Origin: Berberis thunbergii
Taxonomy: Eukaryota; Streptophyta; Magnoliopsida; Ranunculales; Berberidaceae
Assembly: GCA_003290165.1 (NCBI GenBank)
Contig: QNQO01010702.1
Span: forward strand, 21,643 to 85,642
Reading direction: 5' to 3'
Length of the DNA stretch: 64,000 bases
Shown: positions 48,190 through 59,979 of the stretch, in pieces
Layout: every line of letters begins with the position of its first letter
How positions within the stretch are numbered: position 1 is the first letter of the stretch
The notes under the pieces: generated by a model
The model's input: the letters and a program-made list of their open reading frames with translations, nothing else
Told to the model about the DNA's origin: nothing
Databases searched by the model: none
Translations under genes and position numbers: made by a program

Positions 48190-48299
48190 CTGAAATTTTC
48201 TGTTCACTAAGAACTTTTGCGAGTTTTTGCAAAAATCTCGCCTGGACAATGCGAGGTTTTTACAAAAACTCGTAGTTCTGGGTGAACATAAAATTTCAG
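48190..48299. repeat. nested 110-bp imperfect palindrome
   Basis: Arms start CTGAAATTTT...GTTCAC and end GTGAAC...AAATTTCAG, with inner pairs of gcgagtttttgcaaaaa type. It lies directly before the ~185-bp tandem repeat. Confidence 0.75.
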
Positions 48300-49040
48300 C
48301 AAATGTTTTTAGACAGATATGTGTGACTTTAGTAAAATGACCAGAACCTCATTTCAAAACATTTTTAAGTGACTTAAGTTGTGTTTATTAGAGTATTACA
48401 ACTTTTGTGTTTGATCAACTTGAGAATCGATGTCGATCGAGCACATAAGTTTGCCAAACGTCAAGAAAACTATCCCTTTTTATTACGAGACAGATTTGCG
48501 TGACTTTGGTAAATGACTATAAATTGCTCATTTAAAAACATTTTCAAGTGATTCAAGTTATGCTTATTAGATAACTTAGATTACTACAATATTTGTGTTT
48601 TGATAAACTTGAGAATCGGTCTTGATCAAGCACATAAGTTGGCCGAAAGTCAGGAATACTATTTCATTTTCACTGCAAGACAAATTTGTGCGACTTTAGT
48701 AAAAAGACCATAAGTTGCTCATTTCAAAACATTTTCAAATGATTCAAGTTGTGTTTATTACATAACTCAGATTACTACAATGGTTTTGTTTTGATGAGCT
48801 TGAGAATCGATCTCGATCGAACATATAAGTTGGCCGAAAGTCAGAGACACTATCTCGTTTTCAATGCAAGATAGATTTGCGCGACGTTAGTAAAATGATC
48901 ATAACTTGCTCATTTCAAAATATTTTCAAGTGATTCAAGTTGTGTTTATTAAATAACTCATAGTACTACAACTTTCATGTTGATGAGCTTGAGAATCAAT
49001 CTCAATTAAGGGTTTAAATTGGTCGAAAGTTACCCTATTT
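48300..49040. repeat. four ~180-190-bp tandem repeats
   Basis: The marker attttcaagtgattcaagtt recurs at 48361, 48540, 48731 and 48921 (spacing 179, 191 and 190 bp). The units also share cttgagaatcgatctcgatcgagcacataagttggc. The monomers have diverged. Confidence 0.85.
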
Positions 49041-49192
49041 TGCATTTTTTTTCGTTTTGAGTTTGGGTTTCTCTATTAAGTTATGCATATTTATTGGTGG
49101 TGTGAGCAAGTAAAAAAAAACTCAATGGTGGTGTGAGAAAGAGAAAATGGTGGCGTAGAGTAGTCGCTGCCATGCAAAAATGACGACATGTT

Positions 49193-49350
49193 CAAGGATT
49201 CTGATTTCATTTTTCAAGTTAATTTTTGTTTCCTGATTTTCAAAAATATTTCGGTGTGTAATAAACAATATCAAGGATAAATGAAATATATAATGAATTT
49301 CGAGGGTATATTAAATTTGAAAATGACTTTTAAGGTATAAATTTTCACAA
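49193..49350 (+). mobile_element. partial copy of the CAAGGATTGTGATTT MITE
   Basis: CAAGGATTCTGATTTCATTT followed by tcaagttaatttttgtttcctgatttt aligns with the left end of 27839-28226; the right end is missing. Confidence 0.65.
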
Positions 49351-49571
49351 AATAGATCATTTAGATACTGTAGTTGATGTAATGGCTAATTTGTTCCTAA
49401 TTTTATACATTTATAACCAACAATAACTTCTTTATCAACCCAGGTTAACTCATAAAGTTATAAAACATATTTGCCCTTTCTAAACAAATTGAAAACATAT
49501 TTTATACTTTTATAACCAATAAAGACTCTTTTATGAATTATTCTAATTATAACCAACCAGTTGTTGGTTAG

Positions 49572-50022
49572 GTTAGGCTATAAGTTGATGATTTCTGGCA
49601 TATTATTTATGCAATCACTCTCCAATACATATCTAATGGAGTAAAAGTATCACAATGTTCTTATTACTTATTTATTATTATTATTATTATTATTATTTTG
49701 ACTCACTATAATGATCAATCATAGTTTTTTGTTGTTTTTGATAACTTCCTCAACTTCAGCTATCACTTATTAAAAAGATTTTGACAGCTTAGATTTACCC
49801 TAATGACAGAAAATTCAATCTCTTATCTGTTTCACAAATATTAATCTTTGTAAGAAATCAAAAATTTAAGTATTATTCACGTTGGTCAAATAAATAATAA
49901 TAATAATAATAATAAATAAATAAATAATAAGAACAGTGTGATATTTATGACTCCATTAGATATGTCTTGGAAAGTGATTGTATAATAATAATAATAATAT
50001 GAAACTATATAGCCTTGAAAGT
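49572..50022. repeat. foldback with TTA/TAA microsatellite arms
   Basis: Left arm (caatcactctccaatacatatctaatggagt then (TTA)n) pairs with the right arm ((TAA)n then actccattagatatgtcttggaaagtgattg). Probably a MITE; exact ends unresolved. Confidence 0.75.
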
Positions 50023-51174
50023 TATTTTTTGTATTAAATATGTAATATATATATATATGCAAGTAAATAAATGTGTTAAACACATTAAATGAAACTAAAA
50101 TATCAATAATTAGAAAATTAAGGGGTAGTTTAAAAAATCAATATATAAGTAGAAGGCAGATAATTAGGAAATTAGGGGGTGATTTCAAAAATCAATAAAC
50201 AATTAGAATAAAACTTGAAATTTACAAAAAAATCCCGAAATTTTTCAAAACAATCCTAAAAAAATGTAAATTTTGGTAGCTGGTTTTTGTATTTTTATGA
50301 ATAAATGAAATTTACGAAAAAAAACTCCGAAATTTACGAAAAAACCTCAAAACTTTTCGAAAAACCTTGAAAAATGTACTTTTTTCTTTTCGTAATTTAA
50401 AAAGAAAACAAAAAATTTGGAAAAATCAACAACTCCTTCACATTCCCATTCCTATTGCTAGAAGTAAAATCAGAAAATGCATCAAAAGCTTCAACAAAAC
50501 AGTCAATGAACAACAACTCCTTATATTTTTCATACTAGCCATCTGTTCAACCATGGTGTTCAGAGTGCAATTTTGATGGATTGGCGGGTTAAAAGGTTAA
50601 TGAAATTTACTTCTACTAATTTACTTTGGTAAGGCAATCTGTGTTGACATGCAACATCTTACTTTGAACCAATTTTCTTTTATTTTAAATTTTAATTTTA
50701 ATTTTATTTTTATTTTTACTTTTATTTTTAATGTGTGTAGTTTGTTGACCTATATTTTAATTTTTTATGACTTTAATAGTTAAAATCGAATCAACGTTGT
50801 TTAAATCAGATCAATGGACTTAAAAATACTCTACAAGCTTTACTATGCTCACAAAGTAAGAAATCTAAGAGATATTCTTTGGTTTGAAGTCCTCTAGTGT
50901 TCAAGCTGAATTTATCTAGTTCTCAAGGAAATGTTGCAATTTTTTCTTCTTCTTTTTAATGCATCTAAAACAATTTGTTTTACTTTCATGTAATGCCACA
51001 AATCACGCTTAAACCAATCGGTGTTGTTTTCTTATTCAGCTATAGTTGCCTAAGTAATTTTGACAAACTTATATACAGATTTGATTGTCTTTCAAAAAAA
51101 TGCCACAACAAAATGGATTTCAAAACTTGGGCCTAATCCTCATTTGCACCACACTAATATAAGTAAGACCTTTT
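50023..51174. other. AT-rich intergenic, no gene seen
   Basis: Strongly AT-rich with repeated aaatttacgaaaaaa motifs near 50220-50400; no coding similarity. Confidence 0.5.
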
Positions 51175-51676
51175 AGGGCATGTTTGTTTGAATGATTTAT
51201 AAGTGGTGTATCACTTACAGGTGCTTACAAGTGGCTGCCACTTGTAAATCGCACTTATAAGTGGCCTTAAAAACATGTTTGTTTGCACCACTTAAAAATG
51301 GTTGTAAGTTACATGCTTATTTGCTTTTTGCATTCTTATAAAAAGGTAGTTTGCAATTATATCAAAAAGAAAACGTGCAATCGCATATATTACATAACAA
51401 TTGTATCCCAACAACTTGCCAATTTTTTAGATCTTTCTAGTATAAAGTAAAGTGGTATTTTTCATTCAAAGTATCCTTGGTCTATGTCCATGAGCATGGG
51501 GTTAAGGGACGTTCATTGACACCCTCTCCTTCGGAGTTAAATCTACTATCTCAACCCCTATTCTATCTTCTACTCCATAACTAATAAGAATGTTCACCAA
51601 ACTCATTTTGGTGAACCCACTTACATTGTATATAAGTACTATGCACAAAGGAAACACCTTGTTGACCATAAACAAA

Positions 51677-52247
51677 TGATGATACATCAAAATAGATTGA
51701 TCATCATAGTTATACACGTGGCATATAGACTCATCACGAGGATACAACAATTAACCTATTGGGTTAGCTCATGAAGCCCGATAGAAATAAAGGCAAATAC
51801 ATAGGCCTAGACGAGGCCCACTAATAAGGAAAATAGTCAAAACCTAAATCCAGGCCCAAACAGATTAGAATACGGATCCAAGCCCAACACGAGTTCCCTC
51901 ATAAAAAGGAGAACATTGCACCAACAAAGAGCCGTGGATGGGCTTACGCCTCCATGAATGCATTTCCATTAAGGAGGAGACTATTACAAAAACATCTCTT
52001 TCTGTTGTGCCTCACATGCTTAAGACACACAAAGAGTTAGCCACGACCATTATAAAATTAAAGGAAACATTAAACAAAGGGGTGCAATTTTAACTGAGTT
52101 TTGTCCCGATTTACATCCTTCTTCCAACAGAGTTATGTTACTAACTTAAGCATCATAGTGCCTTCGCCCACCAAAAAGGTGGTTATTGGCAGTCTAACAG
52201 TTGTTTTGCAAGTCAAACTCACACGAGGACGATTTTTGGACGCATCA
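51677..52247 (+). repeat. gypsy 5' LTR (571 bp)
   Basis: Direct copy of 57845-58409. Confidence 0.92.
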
Positions 52248-52356
52248 GTTTGGCGTTGTCCGTGGGGAACGACGAGTTTCATTTTCTAAAACAAAACACA
52301 CAGTGACAAGGTTTACCACATCCTAACAAAAGATCGACAAGCCATCAGATAAAGTA

Positions 52357-53757
52357 ATGGAGACTGCAGATCACAACAACTCTCCCTCTGATGCACCACT
52401 AATAGCTGGAGAAGAAGATATAGCCTGGATGACCGAACCAATATCGAGAACGTGAATCTACAACACATAGTAGTCCAGAAAACCCAAATATCCGACGAAG
52501 CTACCATGGACCCTTGGGTGGATTTGCTCATAATCCAGATGGAACACGTAAGAAAAAATGCTGGAAAGGATTACACAAGAGTACATTCAACTAGCTAATC
52601 CTATTTAGGCACAATCACAACAAAATTCAGTCAATCGAGCTCAAGGGAGTGATCAAATCCCAGCAAAACCTTAACAATGAAACTTTGAAAGCAATGAGCT
52701 CCCTCGAGGTAAGAATCCACTGTATGAAGGGACACTTACTGAAATGTCATTCAGAATAGGGGTCACAGATCCTAACATACTATACGAGTTGAAAAAATAG
52801 TCATTCTCTGATGCCATCATGAAAATAACAATTCCAAAAAATCCACTCTGCCAAATATTGAGGTATATGATGGCACTTCCGACCAAACCGGTCATTTAAG
52901 ACACTTCCACCGCATGATGGCTTTGAAGGAGACTACAAAATCAATCTTATGCTAAACATTCCCAATTAGCCTCACTTCTACAACAATGAACTGGTCCAAT
53001 GGCCTACCACCAAGGTTAATAGATTCCTTTCAAGCTCTGGCCACCGCTTCATCACAAGATTCATTGGAAGACATGGAATGAGGAAAGGGCCACACTACCT
53101 CTTGCACATCAGAAAAGTCCGACGAAACAATATGAGATTATGTCACTCGCTTTACCAATGAATTGACAACGATTGACGGATGTAGTGATGACACAGCCGC
53201 TGCAACCTTCGTGATCGGATTAAAAAGAGGCCCATTTTTTAACACTCTTAACCTGGAGCCCCCAAAGGGCATGGAAATCCTGCTAAAAATAGCACAAAAA
53301 CACATCTCCCTAGAGGAAATGAAGGCAGCCAAAAGGAAAAATTACCAGGAAAGAGAATTTTTTTCTAGAAAACGGGAAAAAATGGAGGATGATGGACAAC
53401 AGGAAGGTGACAACCCGTCAAAGAAGCACCAGAGTGGTGGAAGGAGCGATTCACGGTGACAAGATTTCGAGGGGGTCACAACCAACACGAATGGGTAACA
53501 AGCGTAATGAAGACCACATACAAGCCATACACAACCCTGAAGACGAGTCGAGCAAATGTACTAAAACACATAGCGAAGTGGGACAACGTCAACTGGGCGC
53601 TTTGAATGAGAGAGGATCCGGAAGGAAGAGACACAAATATTGTTTATTCCACTGGGATCATGGGAATGATACCGAAGAATGTTACAACTTAAATGAAAAA
53701 AATGAACATTGGGCTCAGAAAAAGGACTATTTGACGAGTTCATCGAAATGTTAGATA
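52357..53757 (+). pseudogene. Tat-like gypsy gag, frameshifted
   Basis: ATG at 52357 (METADHNNSPSDAPLIAGEE) opens the frame, which breaks soon. Later pieces match gag: PNIEVYDGTSDQTGHLRHFH (about 52850), YVTRFTNELTTIDGCSDDTA then MEILLKIAQKHISLEE (53140-53330), and a knuckle variant YCLFHWDHGNDTEECYNLNE (about 53640) of the C-x-x-H-x-D-H-x-H/N-x4-C type used by Tat-lineage elements. The particle-forming domain is recognisable, but four or more breaks prevent translation. Confidence 0.85.
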
Positions 53758-54296
53758 AATAGATAGAGTGGAAAGAGAAAACAGACACTACTGTAGGATC
53801 AAAAGAACAGTCCAAAGAGTTGATATATACCACACATTGCATAGCTGAAGGAAGAAAAACATGCAAAGCAACTAGGCAAATTCCTCACTTGAGCCGATCT
53901 ATATCATAACAGGAGTAATGACGAAACACTTCATAAATACACAAAACACGGAGAAGTTTGCATCAACCAATTCATAAAGTCGAAGGGCCCCATCAGCAGC
54001 TGCAAGCTCAACCCGAATCACTAACAACATACAAGGATGAAACAAAGAAAACATTAGCCCCCAATACAAGGGCCGACAACGAGCAAAGGATGATGAAACA
54101 AATCATACTCCAAACCAGCATAAACACCATGACGACCAAGGCTAATGACAAAATCAAGGAAATATCAATAAAGATTACGAATTCAAAAACTCCAAGTCTT
54201 CACACCGACAACATAATAGATACGTCAATAAATTAGTCATACAAAGCAATCAAACGACAAAAATTGGACACAACTTCGGGTATGATCAACCAAGAA
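53758..54296 (+). other. post-gag region without pol
   Basis: A 92-codon ORF (53958-54236), rich in Lys, Thr and Gln, has no recognisable domain. The protease and RT expected here are absent. Confidence 0.5.
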
Positions 54297-54850
54297 GTAA
54301 AGGTTGGACACCCGAGTCACCTAAATACAAAAAACTTTGAATCGACTGAGATGTCGAACTAACAAAGTAAAGGTTGGAGACCCATCGACACCCGAGTCAC
54401 CTAAATACAAAAAACTTCGAATCAACCTAGATGTCGAACTAACAAAGTAAAGGTTGGACACCCGAGTCACCCAAACACAAAACATTTGAGTCGACCGTGA
54501 TGTCGAACTAACAAAGTAAAGTTTGGACACTCGAGTCACCTATACACAAAAACTTTGAGTTGACCAAGATGTCAAACTAACGAAGTAAAGGCTGGACACT
54601 TGATTCACCTAAACACCAAAACTTCAAATCAACCTAGATGTTGAACTAACGAAGTAAAGGTTGAACACCCAAGTCACTTAAACACAAAAACCTTTGTATC
54701 AACCAAGATGTTGAACTAACGAAGTAAAGGTTGGACACCCAAGTCACCTAAACACAAAACTTCGAGTCAACGAAAATGTCGAGCTAAAGGATGGACACCT
54801 GAGTCAACAAAACACAAGAACCTCTAGTCGAACAGGGTGTCGGGTTAACA
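54297..54850. repeat. ~70-bp tandem array (about 8 copies)
   Basis: Unit around aaaggttggacacccgagtc then gatgtcgaactaacaaagt, starting near 54299, 54368, 54447, 54517, 54586, 54655 and 54725, with a decayed last copy. Confidence 0.9.
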
Positions 54851-55079
54851 AAAGGACTCTGAACCGATAGACATAAAGTCAGAGCTAAGGGAACGAGTCA
54901 ATACGGTCTGAAAAGATACATGCAAAAACAATCCTTTACAGTGAATCAGGAAGAACAATAGCGACTAACCATGAGACAAACAACACGCATGAAAGTAGTT
55001 ATAAAAGAACTTGACACAAAAGCCAAGATAGTTACAACAAAACCAAAAAGAAGAAGAAAAACGACAAAAGTTAATTTTG

Positions 55080-57571
55080 ATTAATAAACACTACTCTGTT
55101 ACATTCGGAGAAGGTGATAAAAAAGTGGGAGAAGAAACAAATCAATGGTTGGATCAATATAAGTTGGAACAGGAAAATAAATCTTTTCAAAAGAATATAG
55201 CATCGACAGTTTCAGAGTACTCGATGATAAAAGGGGCAATGACTCCTCTGCTACTGTAGCAAATTCCTCGACATCATCATCCTCAAATGCTTCACCGACC
55301 AAGTGACAATACTCAGACAAGTCTTCGCCAAGCTCTTCGATATAATAAAAAAACCTCAACCCGCCCCGTCAACAACTTGCTTCCAATCTTCGCCTTCGAC
55401 CACATGAAGCCTATCCTTAGCAACAACGAGTTCATTTTTGGCTGCAACAAGCTGCTCTTCAATAGTGGAGAGCATATCGGAAGCATCTGCCTTGACATCA
55501 TTAAGCGCAACAGTTATCTGTTCCACTCGCCTTTCAACGACGTCACACATAATAGATTGCTCCAATCCAGAACAAGAAGCTTCATCAAAAGCCGCTTTCT
55601 CAGCAGATAACTCTTCTTCCACATCGTGAAGAAGGGTGCAAACCTCATCTAGCTTAGCTTTCAAGGAGTCAAAATCAACAACAGACTTATCTTGCAGATT
55701 CTTCGCCTCCATCAAAGACTCTTGAGTAGCCATGACAACTTTCTTTGAACCCGCATATTGCATTTTCAGCACATCAAATTGAAAAAAAATTGAGAAAATA
55801 CCAGCAATAACGCTGCTAACCTCTTCTTCAAAAAAGCCACTTGATCACGACCAGTTCGATAAATGAAGCCCATTACCACTGCGTAAGCAAGATGATTCAT
55901 CCCGTCCATTATCTACTCACAACCATGGCCGATATGATCAAACGACTCAAGCACGGACATCAAAGGCCTTTCCACCACCGCCTGTACCATTCATTTACAA
56001 TTCTACATGCACCGTCGTGCACATCGAGTTGGGTAAACAACCAAGACTTGTCAGATTTGATACGAATATCCTCAGCCCCGGCTCAATCCAACTAATCCGT
56101 GGATGGAGGACGTGAGGAAGCATTGAAGAACCACCTCGGACAGCGGGGATAACAGTAACAATGGGAAAATTGTGTTTACTCTCCTGTCGAGAAGCATTCG
56201 CGGCAAGGGAATGACTAACGGTAGCAACAAGAGCAGGAAAAACCTGTCAAATAGGAGAGAAAACTAGGAACCTGGCTGCTTCGTTGACATCAATAGAAGG
56301 AAAGGGGGAATGATCCCTGAAACGCTGGTCGCCAGCAATATCTTAAAACTGCTCCACTGCCAACTAGAGCATTTTCTCATTAATGACTCGAGGGTCGTTA
56401 TTAGAAAACTCAACAATATCCGTAACACGATAAGCAGACAAAAGCTTCAGCTCATCGTCATCCAATGGGTGAATAGTATCCTTGTTGCTCCTTTCCAATG
56501 CGAGCCTCAGCTCCTTAGCCTCCTCAAGAGATTCATGATTTCCCTTTGCAGCATCATCGTGGGAAGGACCTAGGCGAGAAGCAACATCTCTAAAGGAACT
56601 CTAACGAGTCACAAACCGAGCAGAACTACAATTCAAAAATCATTTCTTCCTTGGAACTTGACCAGGATCTACTGGCAATCCACTTGATGGACTCGTAGAC
56701 CTTGCAAGTTTTCTATTTCGTGAAGTAGTAGCGGAAGCAATAATAGTAACATTGAGATCCGTAACATCTTGGATTGAACTCACTACCCAATCAATGCTAG
56801 CACCAATAACGCCAGCACGAGCGACACAAACAGCATAGGCCTTGGCACGAGATTCAATAAATAAAGCTCGTTCCCCTTCACTCATAGTGTATAAACCACT
56901 ATGCTCTAGGATGCCATAGGAAATAAATGCCTCGCACAAGAAAATAGTGAAGCTTAGAGAATCGTTCATTGACCTTCTACTCCTCAGCGGATAAAAGAAG
57001 ATTCTTCCAATTATTGAGAACTCGGAATGATTGAAAAATTGAACGACCTCGCAATTGGAAGTAGCCAAAATTCATGGAAGTATAAAACCAAGACCGCAAC
57101 CAATCGCGAATGTCATCACTAAGATTTTCAAAATAATCGAGGGAGTGAAGGAAACAGATCTATCTATTCACCAACAGACCGACCATCGAATGCAAAATCC
57201 TAACGGTTAAGGGAATACCAGACAAAGTAGCCATCGCGTAAGAAGAAACCATCACCTTCCAACCATTAGGGCCCATTTTAATAGGAGGAATGCCCAAAAA
57301 TTTAGATATTCCTAGAACATGCATGATGTATCCAGCCTTTGGGTTACAAAGGCTATCGCCCCGTCCGGGTAGAACAATCTCAAGATCAGGCGGGAGATTA
57401 TAATCAGAACGAAGGGTCTCTAGAGTCGATTGAAAAGCTATATGAGGAGAGTAATAAGCTTTGCACAGAGTTAGCGACTTACCACTTAAGTTGTCACCAA
57501 TAGACATCATTGAAGAGTGAAGAAGCAATGAAATGAAGAGAATGAAAGAACAATTAAACCCTAAATTCAAA
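55080..57571 (-). pseudogene. antisense ORF of the gypsy element (putative gypsy-type transposon domain)
   Basis: Runs opposite to gag, from ATG at 57570. The first part (NLPPDLEIVLPGRG, then SKFLGIPPIKMGPNGWKVMV) resembles the plant 'putative gypsy type transposon' family (PF04195-like). Known Tat/Ogre elements carry such an antisense ORF before the 3' LTR. Next comes FRVLNNWKNLLLSAEE. A C-terminal coiled-coil-like part lies at 55772-55356 (LKAKLDEVCTLLHDVEEELS, many Glu/Lys/Leu heptads). Stops and shifts separate the pieces. Function of these ORFs is unknown; the family link is from memory. Confidence 0.65.
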
Positions 57572-57844
57572 GATAGCGTGAAGAGGAAAAAATGTATTCG
57601 TCACATTTCCTTTTCTAGAGCCAAGCAATGAAGAGACGACTCATGGGATAGCATGTGAGATATGATGGCTATGGAAAATCAAAATATGTGCGCAAAAGAC
57701 AAACATGCTAGCAAAATATCAAGACACCAACTCGCGAAAAGCAACTAACAACATTAAATATAAGGTAATGATAAAATCAAAAGGCAAACCATCACCAAAG
57801 TTAGTGGCCACGTCAGCATGGCCACTAACTAAGGGGGAAGTAGC

Positions 57845-58409
57845 TGATGATACATCAAAATAGACTGATCATCAAGGTTGTACATGTGGCATAGAGACAC
57901 ATCACAAGGATACAACAAACAACCTATTGGGCCAGCTCATGAAGGCCGATAGAAATAAAACCAATTACATAGGCCCAGACGACGCTCCTAATAGGGAAAA
58001 TAGTTAGGACCTAAATCCAGGCCCAAATAGATCAGAATACAGATCCATGCCCAACACGAGTTCGTTCATAAAAAAGGAGACGTTGCACCAATAAAGATAT
58101 GTAGAGGAGCTTACGCCTCCACGAACGCATCTCCATTAAGGAGAAGAATGTTTATAAAAACATCTCTTCTGTTGTGCCTCATATGCTTAAGTCACATAGA
58201 GAGTTAACCATGACCATATAAAAGGTAAAGGGAATATTCGACAAAGGGATGCAACTTTAATTGAGTTTTGTACAGATTTACATCATTCTTCCAACAAAGT
58301 TACTAACTTAAGCATCAGAGTGCCTTCGACCACCAAAAGGTGGTCCTTGGCACTCTAACAGTTGTTTTTGTAGGTCAAACTCATAGGAGGACAATTTTTT
58401 GACGCATCA
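57845..58409 (+). repeat. gypsy 3' LTR (565 bp)
   Basis: Direct copy of 51677-52247. Confidence 0.92.
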
Positions 58410-58772
58410 CAAATTATTCACCAAATGGATTATGTGAGAGGAAATTATAATGGAATGCATACTTTGGTGAAAACTAACACATGGCTTACAAGAAAAAGAA
58501 AAATATTGAGACACTATTAGCTTATTAGAGTTTATAATTTTATAATACTTTGAATGAGAATTGTACGTTTACTTAGGGTATTTTAGTTATCTAAAACTCA
58601 TGAAAATCTATAAGTGGTTATCAGCTCCGAAATGGAGCTTATAAAGATTGTGCTACTTATAGTATAATTGGCAGTTACACTTATGAGTGAATGCAACAAA
58701 TAGGGTGGTCCACCACTTACAAGTGGTTACAAGTTGTTCACCACTTATAAGTGGGAAAAACAAACACTCCCT

Positions 58773-59251
58773 ACTCACAATGGTTACCAACCTTGGGGCT
58801 GGGCTAGCCCGAAATATGTAATGGGCTCAGCCAATGCACATCTTTTACAAAATATTTACTCAAATTTATTTTTTTCTTTATCAAATTTCATTGATGTAAA
58901 TATGTTTAGGTGCTTTTATATTTCCATTGTTAAAATTTGTAGGTCTCTTATCTACTTGTTAATAAAATAAATAACCTATATGAGTTTCAATTTATTACGA
59001 ATATGATTACGTTGTTTCTTGAACTCTTCCATTATTTAAGTAAATTGATAACAACTTGGGATACAAAAAGAATTAGGTGAAGCAAAAATAAATAAAACAA
59101 CTTGGGATTCTTCTTCTAACGAATTGATTGGCTAATGCATGATTTGTTTATGGCCACTGAATATATTGCACACAGAAACTTGGATTTTGAAATAATTTGA
59201 TCTCAAATTCAGTGCAAGTTTCTGCAAAGAAAAATATATTGTATAGTATGT
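58773..59251. other. intergenic, no gene seen
   Basis: AT-rich; nothing recognisable. Confidence 0.5.
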
Positions 59252-59965
59252 GATGCGTCCAAATCTGTCCTTGCTAATCTCGAACCTGCAAAATTACAAC
59301 GATGATACAAGGACTACCGTTGTGGTGGTCGAATGCACTTCGATGCTAAAGTCAGGTGACGATGCAAGGAGAATGTAGACTAGATGAAATTAGAAATGTG
59401 TATGTGTACCTTTCTTCTTCCATTTTGTCCACCTTTTATAGCAAGTGTTCTCTCCCCAACTGTCCCTTCTATCAAGGGCGTGATGGAGGGAGGAGATCTC
59501 GCCCATAATCTTACTTGTGCATGATTGAGTCTCTTCGGCACTTGGTTCTGTTTGGACCCAATGCTTGATTGGTCAGAGAGCTGAGTTGTGCGCATGGATC
59601 TCAGGCCTGTGACAGCTCAGAGACTTTTGTTCTGGCCTTATCGTCTTGGGCCAAGCTCCAAGATCTGTGCCATGTGGGCAAGTGTGATTTGGGATTTGGT
59701 GCTTGAGTTACGGGCTGAACAATGGTATAAGCATGAGCCCCTTGGGACCATGTTGAAGTTTTTTTTCGTGTTATGGTTGATCTATACCACATGTACGACT
59801 GTGACTGCATGGCTGATTGATATCTCATTAGTTATACCCTAGTTAGTACGTGTGCATATTGGGCCACTAACTAACTGTGCTAGGGGTTCGTGCTGTGGCA
59901 TGATGACATATTTAAGTGTCTTTTGGTTTCCATGCCACATTTAATGTTTATGCAGCGGTTAGGTA
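59252..59965 (-). repeat. probable LTR of a minus-strand Tat-like gypsy element
   Basis: The left edge TGATGCGTCC is the reverse complement of the LTR end GGACGCATCA seen at 52247. The next 100 bp, reversed, match the cttaagcatc...gtgc.ttcgaccacca LTR tract. At the right edge, the reverse complement of aatcccctccctcat gives a polypurine tract, so this would be the 3' LTR. Confidence 0.55.
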
Positions 59966-59979
59966 ATCCCCTCCCTCAT

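Larger units (their letters stand above)
46772..49162. mobile_element. composite region bounded by ~40-bp inverted ends
   Basis: 46772-46810 (TACTCCACGCCACCATTTC...) and 49121-49162 are inverted copies, and further cacaccacc motifs occur inside each end. Between them lie a GC-richer stretch (47280-47690), an RNase H pseudogene, hairpins and a tandem repeat. No target duplication matched, so the element class is open. Confidence 0.45.
51677..58409 (+). mobile_element. Tat-like gypsy element without pol, with antisense ORF
   Basis: LTRs 51677-52247 and 57845-58409 (TGATGATACATC to GACGCATCA), flank CAAA on both sides (51673-51676, 58410-58413), a primer-site region GTTTGGCGTTGTCCGTGGGG at 52248 and a polypurine tract AAGGGGGAAG before the 3' LTR. 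Inside lie a broken gag, a ~70-bp tandem array and an antisense ORF region; no protease, RT or integrase was seen. It is a non-autonomous (terminal-repeat-with-gag) derivative. Confidence 0.9.
51175..58772. mobile_element. foldback-ended MITE-like element split by a gypsy element
   Basis: AGGGCATGTTTGTTTGAATG (51175) and, inverted, AGGGAGTGTTTGTTTTTCCC (58772) bound two pieces, both rich in cacttataagtgg palindromic motifs. Removing the gypsy element 51677-58409 leaves about 860 bp. Target duplication not confirmed. Confidence 0.6.

Noticed and set aside
54297..54850. CRISPR-like array
   Set aside because: Repeats are contiguous, degenerate ~70-bp units with no unique spacers, inside a plant retrotransposon.
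59380..59842. Opposing ORFs of 71-84 codons
   Set aside because: They lie within the probable LTR and show no protein similarity.
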